From assembly GCA_040002595.1 (NCBI GenBank), contig JBDUED010000162.1, forward strand, positions 1 to 5,313: a stretch of 5,313 bases of DNA, given 5' to 3'. Numbering within the stretch: position 1 is the first letter of the stretch; each line of letters starts with the position of its first letter. Below, piece after piece: positions 1-5,313 of this stretch. The notes beneath the pieces were generated by a model that was given only the letters and a program-made list of their open reading frames with translations, did no database searches and was not told the origin of the DNA. Source of the DNA: Dokdonella_A sp040002595 (GTDB lineage Bacteria > Pseudomonadota > Gammaproteobacteria > Xanthomonadales > Rhodanobacteraceae). A program made the position numbers and the translations under genes.

Positions 1-10
1 ATGGCGAGGC

Positions 11-39
11 GAGAGCGGGAAGTTATTGCTCCCGCCCTC
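11..39 (-). terminator. Hairpin after the S53 peptidase gene, candidate terminator
   Basis: Positions 11-20 (GAGAGCGGGA) and 30-39 (TCCCGCCCTC) pair into a 10-bp stem with one G-U wobble and a 9-base loop. The hairpin starts about 11 bases past the stop codon of the peptidase gene, where a transcription terminator is expected. There is no T-run on the minus-strand 3' side (positions 10 to 1 read GCCTCGCCAT), so it is not a canonical intrinsic terminator. It could instead stabilise the mRNA 3' end or work with Rho. Confidence 0.45.
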
Positions 40-50
40 GTCTTGAGTGA

Positions 51-2708
51 TCACTCGAAGCCATTACCAAAGAGGCGATCGCAGCTTGCGTTGTCGATCA
101 CGACATACGGGTTCGGATCGCCGGCGCTGTCGACGGTCAGTCCTGGACCAGCCCCCGCGCTGCCGCTGGAATCATCTGCCGTCGCAACTCGAACGCTGGC
201 GCTGATCTCCGTCAGCCGATCGCCTGCGTGCAGCGGAACTGTCAGCCCCGCCGCCGACTTGTCGAGCACCAGCGTGATTGTCCCGTCGGGTGAAAAGTTG
301 CTAGCAGGGTCAAGCGTGCCGAGTTGCTGGAATGTCGACGCCCCGGCAGCGGGATCGAAGCCGTGAATGCCATAGGTAAACGCCGGCGTCGGTCCATCGT
401 TCGTTGTCATCGAGGCGTAGTACAGCGTGCCATCGGCCGCCGTGAAGTAAGTAACCCAGCGGTATCCCGCGGGCACAGTGCCCAAGGAGGCGACCTTCAT
501 TGTGAACACCAGCTTGTTGAGGTGATCGGCAGGTTCACCGATCCACACGAATTGAAGGTCGTCGCTGCCGTTGCCCTGCTGCGGATCGACGCCTTCCAGG
601 CTGGGAGCTGCCGTGTCGGTGATCGCAAGCACGCCAGGCGCCGTGCACGACAGTGGCGTGCCGCTGATCGTAATCGGTTGCGTCGCCACAACGCTCGTGG
701 CGCCGCGAGCGTCGCGCACTGTCAAGCTCGCGGTATAGCTACCTGGCGCGGTGTAGGTGTGCGCCGGAATCGCGGCGCTTTGCGAGAACAGCACCGGCGA
801 GCCGTCGCCGAAATCCATCACGTACCACTCCAGCGCGTCGCCATCTGAATCAGTGGAGCTGGACGCATCGAACGCGATCGCAAGCGGCGCCGCCCCGGAT
901 GTCGTCGAAGCGGAGACTACGGCCGTCGGTGGCAGATTCGCAGCGCAGGCGACCGGCGGCAGGGCGTCGTTGACGGCCTTGACGTCAAACGAGCCAAACC
1001 CGGTCGTGTAGTCCCATCCGGGCGTGGCCACATAGCCGCCGTTGCTGCCCAGGATTGTGTCATTGAATCCGGCCGCGACGGAAAGCGGGCCACCTGCGGT
1101 ATCGAGCGCGTAATACATCGGCGCGGCGAAGCCGTAACTGTTGCAGTGGGCGGTCTGAAAACGCGCCCAGACGCCCATGGACAAGGGCGAGGACAAACTC
1201 GTGCCGATCACGCCTTCGTGGCGTCCGGCAACGACCGTGTCTGCCATTGAATAGAACGCCGCGGCCGGAGTGAGGTTGAAGCCGGCGTTCATCGCCACAT
1301 CGGGCAGACCACGCAGCATGGCGGTGGCCCCCGGAACCGCACCGGAGCTGACCTGCCAATCGGGCGCCGGTTCAAACAGACTGTTGCCGCCGCCGGTTCC
1401 GTTCCACGTGGTTTCTAGCGCGTAGTTGCGGTTCGCGTCCAGGAATAACGACGTACCGCCAACGGCGACCACATAGGGCGACGATGCAGGATATTCCACC
1501 TGCTGCGGGAGGCCGCTCTGCGGTGTCGCCAGGTTGATTGCAACGGCGCACGCAGCGCCGGCATCGCCGGATGAGACGAATACGGTTTGCCCCTGCGCAA
1601 CTGCTTGCATGAACGCCTGATCATCGGTGGCCAAACCGCCGAGCAATGCCGTGAGACTCTCGCAGCCGCCAATCGAGATGTTCAACGCCTTGGCGACATT
1701 GTCGGCGGCGAACTGGTTCGCGCCAAGCGTGATGCTGGTATCGAGGCTGTCGCCGTTGTAGAAAATGATCCGTTTGACGTTGTAGGCAATGCCGCTTGAG
1801 GATTGGCTGTCCAGATCCCATTCACCATCATTTGCGGTGGCCTGCGTTTGCGGCACCGGTTCGGTCTGAATGACTGTGGTCGGGATAAAGGGCAGACCCG
1901 CATCGTGTTCGGCCTGCTGAAGATCCGCGCGCACCTGCACGAGATCGGTTCCGCCGCTGATGATCGCGACGGTCGTATTCGATCCGTCGGGTGCCGCGTC
2001 CGCATCGTAGGCGCGGCGGAAATCGGCGGCGGTAAACGATGCCGTGAGGGTGGCCGTCGTTGGGTCGCCGTTGGTGATCGAGCTGGGCACAGGCGCCGTT
2101 GCGGAGTACGGCACCGGCAAGTCCACGCGCTGAGCGACGCTTCGATGGGTGGTAGCCTGCACCACGTTCTGCAACCCCAGAACGGCCAGAACCGTACCAC
2201 CGAGCGCGAGTGGAACCTGCGCGTCGCTGACGTTGGAGAAGACGGTCTTGCCGTTGATCTGGAACTGCACGAGCTGGGTATTGAACGCCGCCTGCGCAGC
2301 GGCCGCGGTGGTGTCTGCGCTCATCAGCATGCGGTTGGAAGCGATGCTGATATTGCTGAATCCCGATTGCACGAAGTAGTCGCGCACGGATTGCACCTGA
2401 GCGGCCGTCGGCGCATAGGTAGCCAGAAACTGCTGCGTATCCAGCACGGTGCCGTACTGCGGATTGCCCGGCGTGTGCTGGTTGTGAAGGAATGTCTCGA
2501 GACTTTCCTTGTTGCGCATCTGCAAGCTGACGATCACATGCAGCGGCATGTTTGCATCGACCGGATTGCGGATAATGGAACTGACCGGGGCCAGTGCCTT
2601 TGTCGCGGTGCTCACCCAAGGCATGACGAGACCGCCGGCAGCGAACGCTGTGGCACTGACAACCAGCGTGCTCAGCACGCCGCCAACGTAAAGCGGTAAA
2701 CGACGCAT
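51..2708 (-). CDS. Secreted S53 (sedolisin/xanthomonalisin-type) serine-carboxyl peptidase with PKD domain
   Basis: Exported endopeptidase of the sedolisin family, which is usually active at acid pH; 885 residues from the chosen start. Residues 1-23 form a signal peptide (MRR, hydrophobic core, cleavage near AFA). About 46-190 is the pro-kumamolisin activation domain, removed on maturation. About 225-585 is the catalytic domain with all key residues: Glu296 and Asp300 in GEWDLDSQ, oxyanion Asp382 in SSGD, and nucleophile Ser504 in GTSLSSP. Asp550 and the GWD-TTGFG motif (Asp566) fit the family's calcium site. About 592-683 is a PKD domain (DFGDG, HTYTAPGSYTASLTV). About 689-885 is a beta-rich accessory domain I cannot name, bracketed by Cys688 and Cys876, ending LFGNGFE. 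The ATG at 2708 is preferred over an in-frame GTG at 2750 because GGGGGA lies 5 bases upstream and the signal peptide then begins properly. The gene looks intact. Family assignment is firm; substrate is unknown. Confidence 0.95.
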   Translation of the reverse strand: MRRLPLYVGGVLSTLVVSATAFAAGGLVMPWVSTATKALAPVSSIIRNPVDANMPLHVIVSLQMRNKESLETFLHNQHTPGNPQYGTVLDTQQFLATYAPTAAQVQSVRDYFVQSGFSNISIASNRMLMSADTTAAAAQAAFNTQLVQFQINGKTVFSNVSDAQVPLALGGTVLAVLGLQNVVQATTHRSVAQRVDLPVPYSATAPVPSSITNGDPTTATLTASFTAADFRRAYDADAAPDGSNTTVAIISGGTDLVQVRADLQQAEHDAGLPFIPTTVIQTEPVPQTQATANDGEWDLDSQSSSGIAYNVKRIIFYNGDSLDTSITLGANQFAADNVAKALNISIGGCESLTALLGGLATDDQAFMQAVAQGQTVFVSSGDAGAACAVAINLATPQSGLPQQVEYPASSPYVVAVGGTSLFLDANRNYALETTWNGTGGGNSLFEPAPDWQVSSGAVPGATAMLRGLPDVAMNAGFNLTPAAAFYSMADTVVAGRHEGVIGTSLSSPLSMGVWARFQTAHCNSYGFAAPMYYALDTAGGPLSVAAGFNDTILGSNGGYVATPGWDYTTGFGSFDVKAVNDALPPVACAANLPPTAVVSASTTSGAAPLAIAFDASSSTDSDGDALEWYVMDFGDGSPVLFSQSAAIPAHTYTAPGSYTASLTVRDARGATSVVATQPITISGTPLSCTAPGVLAITDTAAPSLEGVDPQQGNGSDDLQFVWIGEPADHLNKLVFTMKVASLGTVPAGYRWVTYFTAADGTLYYASMTTNDGPTPAFTYGIHGFDPAAGASTFQQLGTLDPASNFSPDGTITLVLDKSAAGLTVPLHAGDRLTEISASVRVATADDSSGSAGAGPGLTVDSAGDPNPYVVIDNASCDRLFGNGFE

Positions 2709-2713
2709 GATAT

Positions 2714-2719
2714 TCCCCC
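2714..2719 (-). promoter_or_regulatory. Ribosome binding site deciding the S53 start
   Basis: Read on the minus strand, GGGGGA ends 5 bases before the ATG at 2708. The alternative GTG at 2750 has only a poor GAG triplet close to it and would add 14 charged residues (containing AAARRGN) ahead of the signal peptide. This site therefore supports the shorter, 885-residue protein. Confidence 0.6.
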
Positions 2720-2767
2720 GTCTTGCGGCGGCAAGCTTTCCGACTCGCACCGCTCGTCATCTCTCAT

Positions 2768-2788
2768 GCAGCTCTGGCAAAAAGCTGC
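2768..2788. repeat. Inverted repeat GCAGCT-N9-AGCTGC upstream of the S53 gene
   Basis: Positions 2768-2773 (GCAGCT) and 2783-2788 (AGCTGC) are perfect inverted copies separated by 9 bases, 60 bases upstream of the peptidase ATG. On the minus strand the spacer contains TTGCCA (2780-2775), a 5-of-6 match to a sigma-70 -35 box, but no good -10 box lies 15-18 bases further on. It could be an operator overlapping a promoter, or a leader hairpin. A tandem GCTGCG pair (2784-2795) overlaps its right arm. Function is inferred from position only. Confidence 0.35.
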
Positions 2789-2886
2789 GGCTGCGCACAG
2801 GCCTGCATCGGCGTGTTGCGTGGACAACAGACTAGGTCAGCGTGGGGTTCGTGACGATCCGGTGAATCCCTTAATCCGTGCAGGGG

Positions 2887-2911
2887 AAAACCATCAGCGG
2901 GCTGCCGTTGG
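2887..2911 (-). terminator. Weak intrinsic terminator candidate after the M20 dipeptidase gene
   Basis: On the minus strand, CGG-CAGC-CCG (2907-2898) forms a short GC stem that can be extended with mismatches to CCA/TGG (2911-2909 with 2893-2891). It is followed at once by TTTT (2890-2887). It begins about 18 bases past the dipeptidase stop codon. The stem is imperfect and the T-run short, so termination would be partial at best. Confidence 0.35.
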
Positions 2912-2929
2912 CGTCATGCCAGGGGGCAC

Positions 2930-4378
2930 TCAATCAGTTTGCGTGCGGGTGAGCCCGCTGCGGCTTGCGACGTAGTGATCCGCAACTACCTGTGCGACGC
3001 ACATCGACATGCGTTTGCCGGTGGGGATATGCAGGAATTCGTTCGGGCCATGCGCGTTGGAATGCGGGCCGAGCACGCCGGTAATGAGAAACTGCGCACC
3101 GGGAAATTTCTCGCCCAGCATGCCCATGAACGGGATCGAGCCGCCCTCGCCGTTGTAGGCGACGGGGGCGCCGAAAAATGCCTTCGATGCCGAATCGACT
3201 GAGTGTTCGAGCCACGACGCCAACACAGGCGCGTCCCAGCCGCTGCCGGCCTTTTCAACATCGAACGTGACCTTGGCGCCATACGGCGGATTGGATTCAA
3301 GCAAACGTTTGAGAAAATCACCGCCCTTGGTCGCATTCAATGTGGGCGGCACGCGCAACGAAAGCTTTACGGCCGTGTAGGGGCGCAACACATTGCCGGC
3401 GGAATCGAGTGCGGGCATCCCGCCAACACCTGTTATCGACAATGCAGGGCGCCAGGTGCGATTGAGCACCAGTTCGGTGAGGTCAGCATTCATCGGCTGC
3501 ATGCCTTCGACCAGCGGGAATTTCGCGTAGACATCGGTGCCGAGAATTTCCGCGGTGCGTTTGGCCTGCGCCACGCGTTGCGCTGGAATCTGGACGTGCA
3601 ATTCCTGCGGCAGGATGCGTCCGCTGACTTCGTCTTCGAGGCGCGACAGCACCTGGCGCAGAATACGGAAACTCGATGCGACCACACCCGATGCATCGCC
3701 CGAGTGCACGCCTTCTTCGAGCACGGTGACGACGAGGTTGCCGCCGGTGAGACCGCGCAAGGAGGTGGTCAGCCAAAGTTGTTCGTAATTGCCGCAGCCA
3801 GAATCGAGGCACACGATCAAGGACGGCTTGCCGATGCGCGCCGCCAGATGATCGACGTAATACGGCAGATCGTAGCTACCCGATTCCTCGCACGCCTCGA
3901 TCATGACGACGCAGCGCGCGTGCGCGATGCCTTGAGCCTGCAGTGCCATGATCGCGGCAAGTGAGCCGAAGATCGCGTAGCCATCGTCAGCGCCGCCGCG
4001 TCCATACAACTTGTCGCCTTCGAGAACAGGCTTCCACGGCCCCAGATGCGCGGACCAGCCCGTCATTTCCGGCTGCTTGTCGAGATGGCCGTAAAGCAGC
4101 ACGGTGTCGGCATTCGCCGTGTCGGTGCCGGGAATCTCGATGAAGATCAGCGGCGTGCGCTTGGGTAAACGCACGACTTCCAGTTGCATGCCCGCAATCG
4201 GTTGCGCTTTCGCCCATGCCTGCATCAGCGCGACCGCCTGATCCATGTAGCCATGCTCGGCCCACTGGGCATCAAACATCGGCGACTTGTTCGGGATCTT
4301 GATGTACTCGGTCAATTGCGGAACGATTTCTCCGTCCCACAGACCGCCGACGAAATCGCTCAGTGCCTTGGAGTCCAT
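2930..4378 (-). CDS. M20-family metallodipeptidase (carnosinase/cytosolic dipeptidase-like)
   Basis: Zinc-dependent hydrolase that cleaves dipeptides or similar short peptides in the cytosol; 482 residues, typical for the CNDP-like M20 branch, with no signal peptide. Di-metal site residues are all visible: His98 with catalysis-linked Asp100 in YGHLD, bridging Asp131 in GRGGADDG, general base Glu164 and ligand Glu165 in EACEESGS, Asp192 in CLDSG, and His443 in NAHGPNE. The inserted dimerisation domain starts near residue 208 and carries His225 (GVHSGDASG). Arg342 (LSLRVPP) and Glu411 (GEGGSIPF) match substrate-site positions of cytosolic dipeptidases. The ATG at 4378 has GAGGA 8 bases upstream. 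The S53 gene follows on the same strand after 221 bases, so co-transcription is possible but not indicated. Exact substrate cannot be told; a related acyl-amino-acid hydrolase is the main alternative. Confidence 0.94.
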   Translation of the reverse strand: MDSKALSDFVGGLWDGEIVPQLTEYIKIPNKSPMFDAQWAEHGYMDQAVALMQAWAKAQPIAGMQLEVVRLPKRTPLIFIEIPGTDTANADTVLLYGHLDKQPEMTGWSAHLGPWKPVLEGDKLYGRGGADDGYAIFGSLAAIMALQAQGIAHARCVVMIEACEESGSYDLPYYVDHLAARIGKPSLIVCLDSGCGNYEQLWLTTSLRGLTGGNLVVTVLEEGVHSGDASGVVASSFRILRQVLSRLEDEVSGRILPQELHVQIPAQRVAQAKRTAEILGTDVYAKFPLVEGMQPMNADLTELVLNRTWRPALSITGVGGMPALDSAGNVLRPYTAVKLSLRVPPTLNATKGGDFLKRLLESNPPYGAKVTFDVEKAGSGWDAPVLASWLEHSVDSASKAFFGAPVAYNGEGGSIPFMGMLGEKFPGAQFLITGVLGPHSNAHGPNEFLHIPTGKRMSMCVAQVVADHYVASRSGLTRTQTD

Positions 4379-4405
4379 CTGTGTCGTCCTCGTGCAAAGA
4401 GGGCA

Positions 4406-4411
4406 ATTCTA
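4406..4411 (-). promoter_or_regulatory. Candidate -10 box for the M20 dipeptidase gene
   Basis: TAGAAT on the minus strand matches the sigma-70 -10 consensus at five of six bases and lies 27 bases upstream of the ATG, giving a leader of about 20 bases that contains the GAGGA ribosome site. No convincing -35 box is seen at 16-18 bases spacing, so this rests on the -10 match and position. Confidence 0.35.
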
Positions 4412-4464
4412 ACGCGCATGCGGCGCGACACGACGACGTGCGAGATTTCCTACACCACTGCGCG

Positions 4465-4564
4465 GCGCGATCCTGCACGCGGGCGTGACGCACGACACAC
4501 GTCGCCACCCGACACTGCCCCTACACTCTGTCGCAATGGCTACGCTGCTTGCGCGATCCTTGCA
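4465..4564. repeat. Direct repeat GCGCGATCCT in the divergent spacer
   Basis: GCGCGATCCT occurs at 4465-4474 and again at 4551-4560, 86 bases apart. The match continues with GCA after the first copy and TGCA after the second, so one inserted T separates otherwise identical 13-base stretches. Both copies lie between the divergent genes, where paired regulator sites can occur. In GC-rich DNA a 10-base match over this distance is uncommon but can arise by chance. Confidence 0.35.
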
Positions 4565-4607
4565 AGCGCAGCATGCGCGGCCTTCGCATCACGAGTCCGG
4601 ATCTGTC

Positions 4608-4910
4608 ATGCCAGCGTTACGACGAATTTTCCTGCTCCTGCTTTTCCTCGGCTTGGCCCTGCCAAATTTCGCGTGGGCCCAGGTCGACATCAACCACGCG
4701 GACGCGCGAACACTTGCGGAAGGTCTGGTTGGCATTGGGCTGGTCAGGGCCGAGGCAATCATCGCGTACCGCAGCGCGCACGGGCCGTTCAAGAGTGTCG
4801 ATGAACTGGTCCGCGTGCACGGCGTTGGTGCAAAAACGCTGGATGCGAATCGCGCCGCCATCGTGATCGTCGCCGAGGAAAGCAAAGCAGCGCCCACCCG
4901 GCAGCGCTGA
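4608..4910 (+). CDS. comEA: ComEA-like helix-hairpin-helix DNA-binding protein, exported
   Basis: Small periplasmic protein of the ComEA family, which binds incoming double-stranded DNA during natural transformation; 100 residues. Residues 1-24 are a signal peptide (PALRR, Leu-rich core, cleavage after AWA). Residues about 26-86 form a paired helix-hairpin-helix domain with hairpin loops GIG (42-44) and GVG (72-74) and the family pattern INHADARTLAEGL, AYR--HGPFKS-DEL. The basic tail (ESKAAPTRQR) is probably flexible. The ATG at 4608 is chosen over the in-frame ATG at 4485 because it places the signal peptide at the N terminus; the ribosome site is weak (GGA at 4599-4601). The length is normal for Gram-negative ComEA, which lacks the long N-terminal region of the Gram-positive protein. 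No other competence gene is nearby, so a general role for a secreted helix-hairpin-helix protein cannot be excluded. Confidence 0.88.
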   Translation: MPALRRIFLLLLFLGLALPNFAWAQVDINHADARTLAEGLVGIGLVRAEAIIAYRSAHGPFKSVDELVRVHGVGAKTLDANRAAIVIVAEESKAAPTRQR

Positions 4911-4959
4911 GCGCAATCCCCAGTGTGAATGAAGCCCTGCACAGCCTTGCGGGCAGGCG

Positions 4960-4968
4960 TGGTAAACT
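4960..4968 (+). promoter_or_regulatory. Candidate extended -10 promoter for the SET-domain gene
   Basis: TGGTAAACT is a TGn extended -10 element with a four-of-six -10 box, 31 bases upstream of the SET gene ATG. A start site near 4975 would leave a leader of about 25 bases. The best -35 candidate, TGCACA (4938-4943), has an over-long spacer of 19 bases. The support is positional and weak; the gene may instead be read through from comEA, which ends 89 bases upstream. Confidence 0.3.
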
Positions 4969-4974
4969 CCGCGT

Positions 4975-4988
4975 CCGCCGAAGGGCGG
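4975..4988 (+). other. Small GC hairpin over the SET gene ribosome-site region
   Basis: CCGCC (4975-4979) and GGCGG (4984-4988) pair into a 5-bp all-GC stem closed by a GAAG loop, 11 bases before the ATG at 5000. The only purine-rich stretch that could bind the ribosome (GAAGGGCGG, 4980-4988) lies in this loop and its 3' arm, so folding could lower translation. It has no T-run and is unlikely to be a terminator. Confidence 0.3.
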
Positions 4989-4999
4989 CCACGACCCGC

Positions 5000-5313
5000 A
5001 TGATCCTCCCCCGCTATCACATCGCCCCGTCGCAGATCACGGGCGCCGGACAAGGCTTGTTCCTCGACGAGCCGCTGGCGCGTGGCCGCCTGATCATCGC
5101 GCCGGATGCGATCCCGCGCGTGTACACCTTTGCCGACGTGCTGGCTCTGCCGGATGCACAACGACTCCTGCCCGCCACGGTACGATGGTTCGAGGACCGC
5201 TACACGGTCACGCCGGAATGGCCAGACGAGTGCTTCATCAACCACGCCTTTGAACCCTCGGCGCTATGGCACCTGGGTTTCGTGTTTGCCGGCGCGGATC
5301 TTGCTGCCGGCAG
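5000..5313 (+). CDS. SET-domain protein (putative lysine methyltransferase), truncated by the window edge
   Basis: Only the first 104 residues are present; the frame stays open to the right edge. SET domains transfer a methyl group from S-adenosylmethionine to lysine side chains. Residues 11-32 (SQITGAGQGLFLDEPLARGRLI) match the SET N-terminal strand pair, with the GAGQG turn at 15-19. Residues 77-86 (ECFINHAFEP) match the cofactor-binding motif normally written NHS--PN, with Asn81 and His82 kept. The following strand (LGFVFAGADLAAG) is where the family goes on to its conserved GEE-and-DY segment, which would lie beyond the edge. There is no signal peptide, so it should be cytosolic. Start ATG at 5000; the ribosome site is poor. 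The substrate is unknown; bacterial stand-alone SET proteins of this size are largely uncharacterised. Confidence 0.82.
   Translation, partial: MILPRYHIAPSQITGAGQGLFLDEPLARGRLIIAPDAIPRVYTFADVLALPDAQRLLPATVRWFEDRYTVTPEWPDECFINHAFEPSALWHLGFVFAGADLAAG

Larger units (their letters stand above)
4379..4607. other. Divergent intergenic spacer between dipeptidase and ComEA-like genes
   Basis: This 229-base spacer separates two divergently transcribed genes and should carry the promoters of both. A -10 candidate for the dipeptidase is at 4406-4411. For the plus-strand gene I see only TACACT (4522-4527, four of six bases) without a good -35 box. The plus frame stays open upstream of the ComEA start as far as an ATG at 4485, but those 41 residues look non-genic. 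The spacer contains a 10-bp direct repeat, listed separately. No RNA gene is recognisable. Confidence 0.5.

Noticed and set aside
1..366. Open plus-strand frame at the left edge
   Set aside because: It overlaps the 3' part of the protease gene in antisense, has low-complexity Ser/Pro/Ala content and no domain.
1803..2699. Long plus-strand open frame (298 codons) opposite the S53 gene
   Set aside because: Its product is rich in Arg, Gly and His with no domain pattern, and it lies antisense to an intact protease whose catalytic residues are all visible. It is a by-product of GC-rich codon use.
3203..3964. Plus-strand open frame (253 codons) opposite the M20 gene
   Set aside because: It is antisense to a well-conserved dipeptidase, and its product is Arg- and His-rich without recognisable motifs.
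4485..4607. Upstream in-frame ATG extending the ComEA-like protein by 41 residues
   Set aside because: The added residues look non-genic and would bury the signal peptide in the interior of the protein; the ATG at 4608 fits the family length.
4936..4957. Possible terminator after comEA (CCTGC with GCAGG)
   Set aside because: The stem is only 5 bp with a 12-base loop and has no T-run, so it is no better than chance.
4589..5245. Minus-strand open frame (218 codons) across the ComEA and SET genes
   Set aside because: It runs antisense through two genes with recognisable domains and the gap between them, and its own product shows no domain pattern.

Overview
The window looks like ordinary chromosomal DNA from a GC-rich gammaproteobacterium, most likely of the Xanthomonadales (Rhodanobacteraceae/Xanthomonadaceae type). 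This placement is inferred from the high-GC codon use, a secreted sedolisin protease with a PKD domain and a C-terminal tail ending LFGNGFE, a short periplasmic ComEA-like protein and a small SET-domain protein. No single marker gene in the window proves it.

Layout, left to right. Positions 11-39 hold a hairpin just past the end of the first gene. Positions 51-2708 (minus strand) encode a large secreted S53 serine-carboxyl peptidase with signal peptide, pro-domain, catalytic domain, PKD domain and a beta-rich C-terminal domain. Positions 2709-2929 are a 221-base spacer with a weak terminator candidate for the upstream gene and a perfect 6-bp inverted repeat. Positions 2930-4378 (minus) encode a cytosolic M20-family metallodipeptidase of the carnosinase-like branch. 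Positions 4379-4607 are a 229-base divergent spacer with a 10-bp direct repeat. Positions 4608-4910 (plus) encode a ComEA-like helix-hairpin-helix protein with a signal peptide. Positions 5000-5313 (plus) hold the start of a SET-domain protein that runs off the right edge.

How the genes fit together. The two minus-strand genes are both peptidases. An exported endopeptidase that makes peptides and a cytosolic dipeptidase that finishes them would be a sensible nutritional pair, but the 221-base gap argues against a tight operon. The two plus-strand genes start from the opposite side of the divergent spacer. ComEA would act in periplasmic DNA uptake; the SET protein would methylate lysines. No functional link between these two is visible.

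I found no tRNA, rRNA, CRISPR array, insertion sequence or phage gene, and no clear evidence of a new system. The points most worth a second look are the unnamed C-terminal domain and terminal tail of the S53 protease, the truncated SET-domain gene, and the small repeats in the two spacers.
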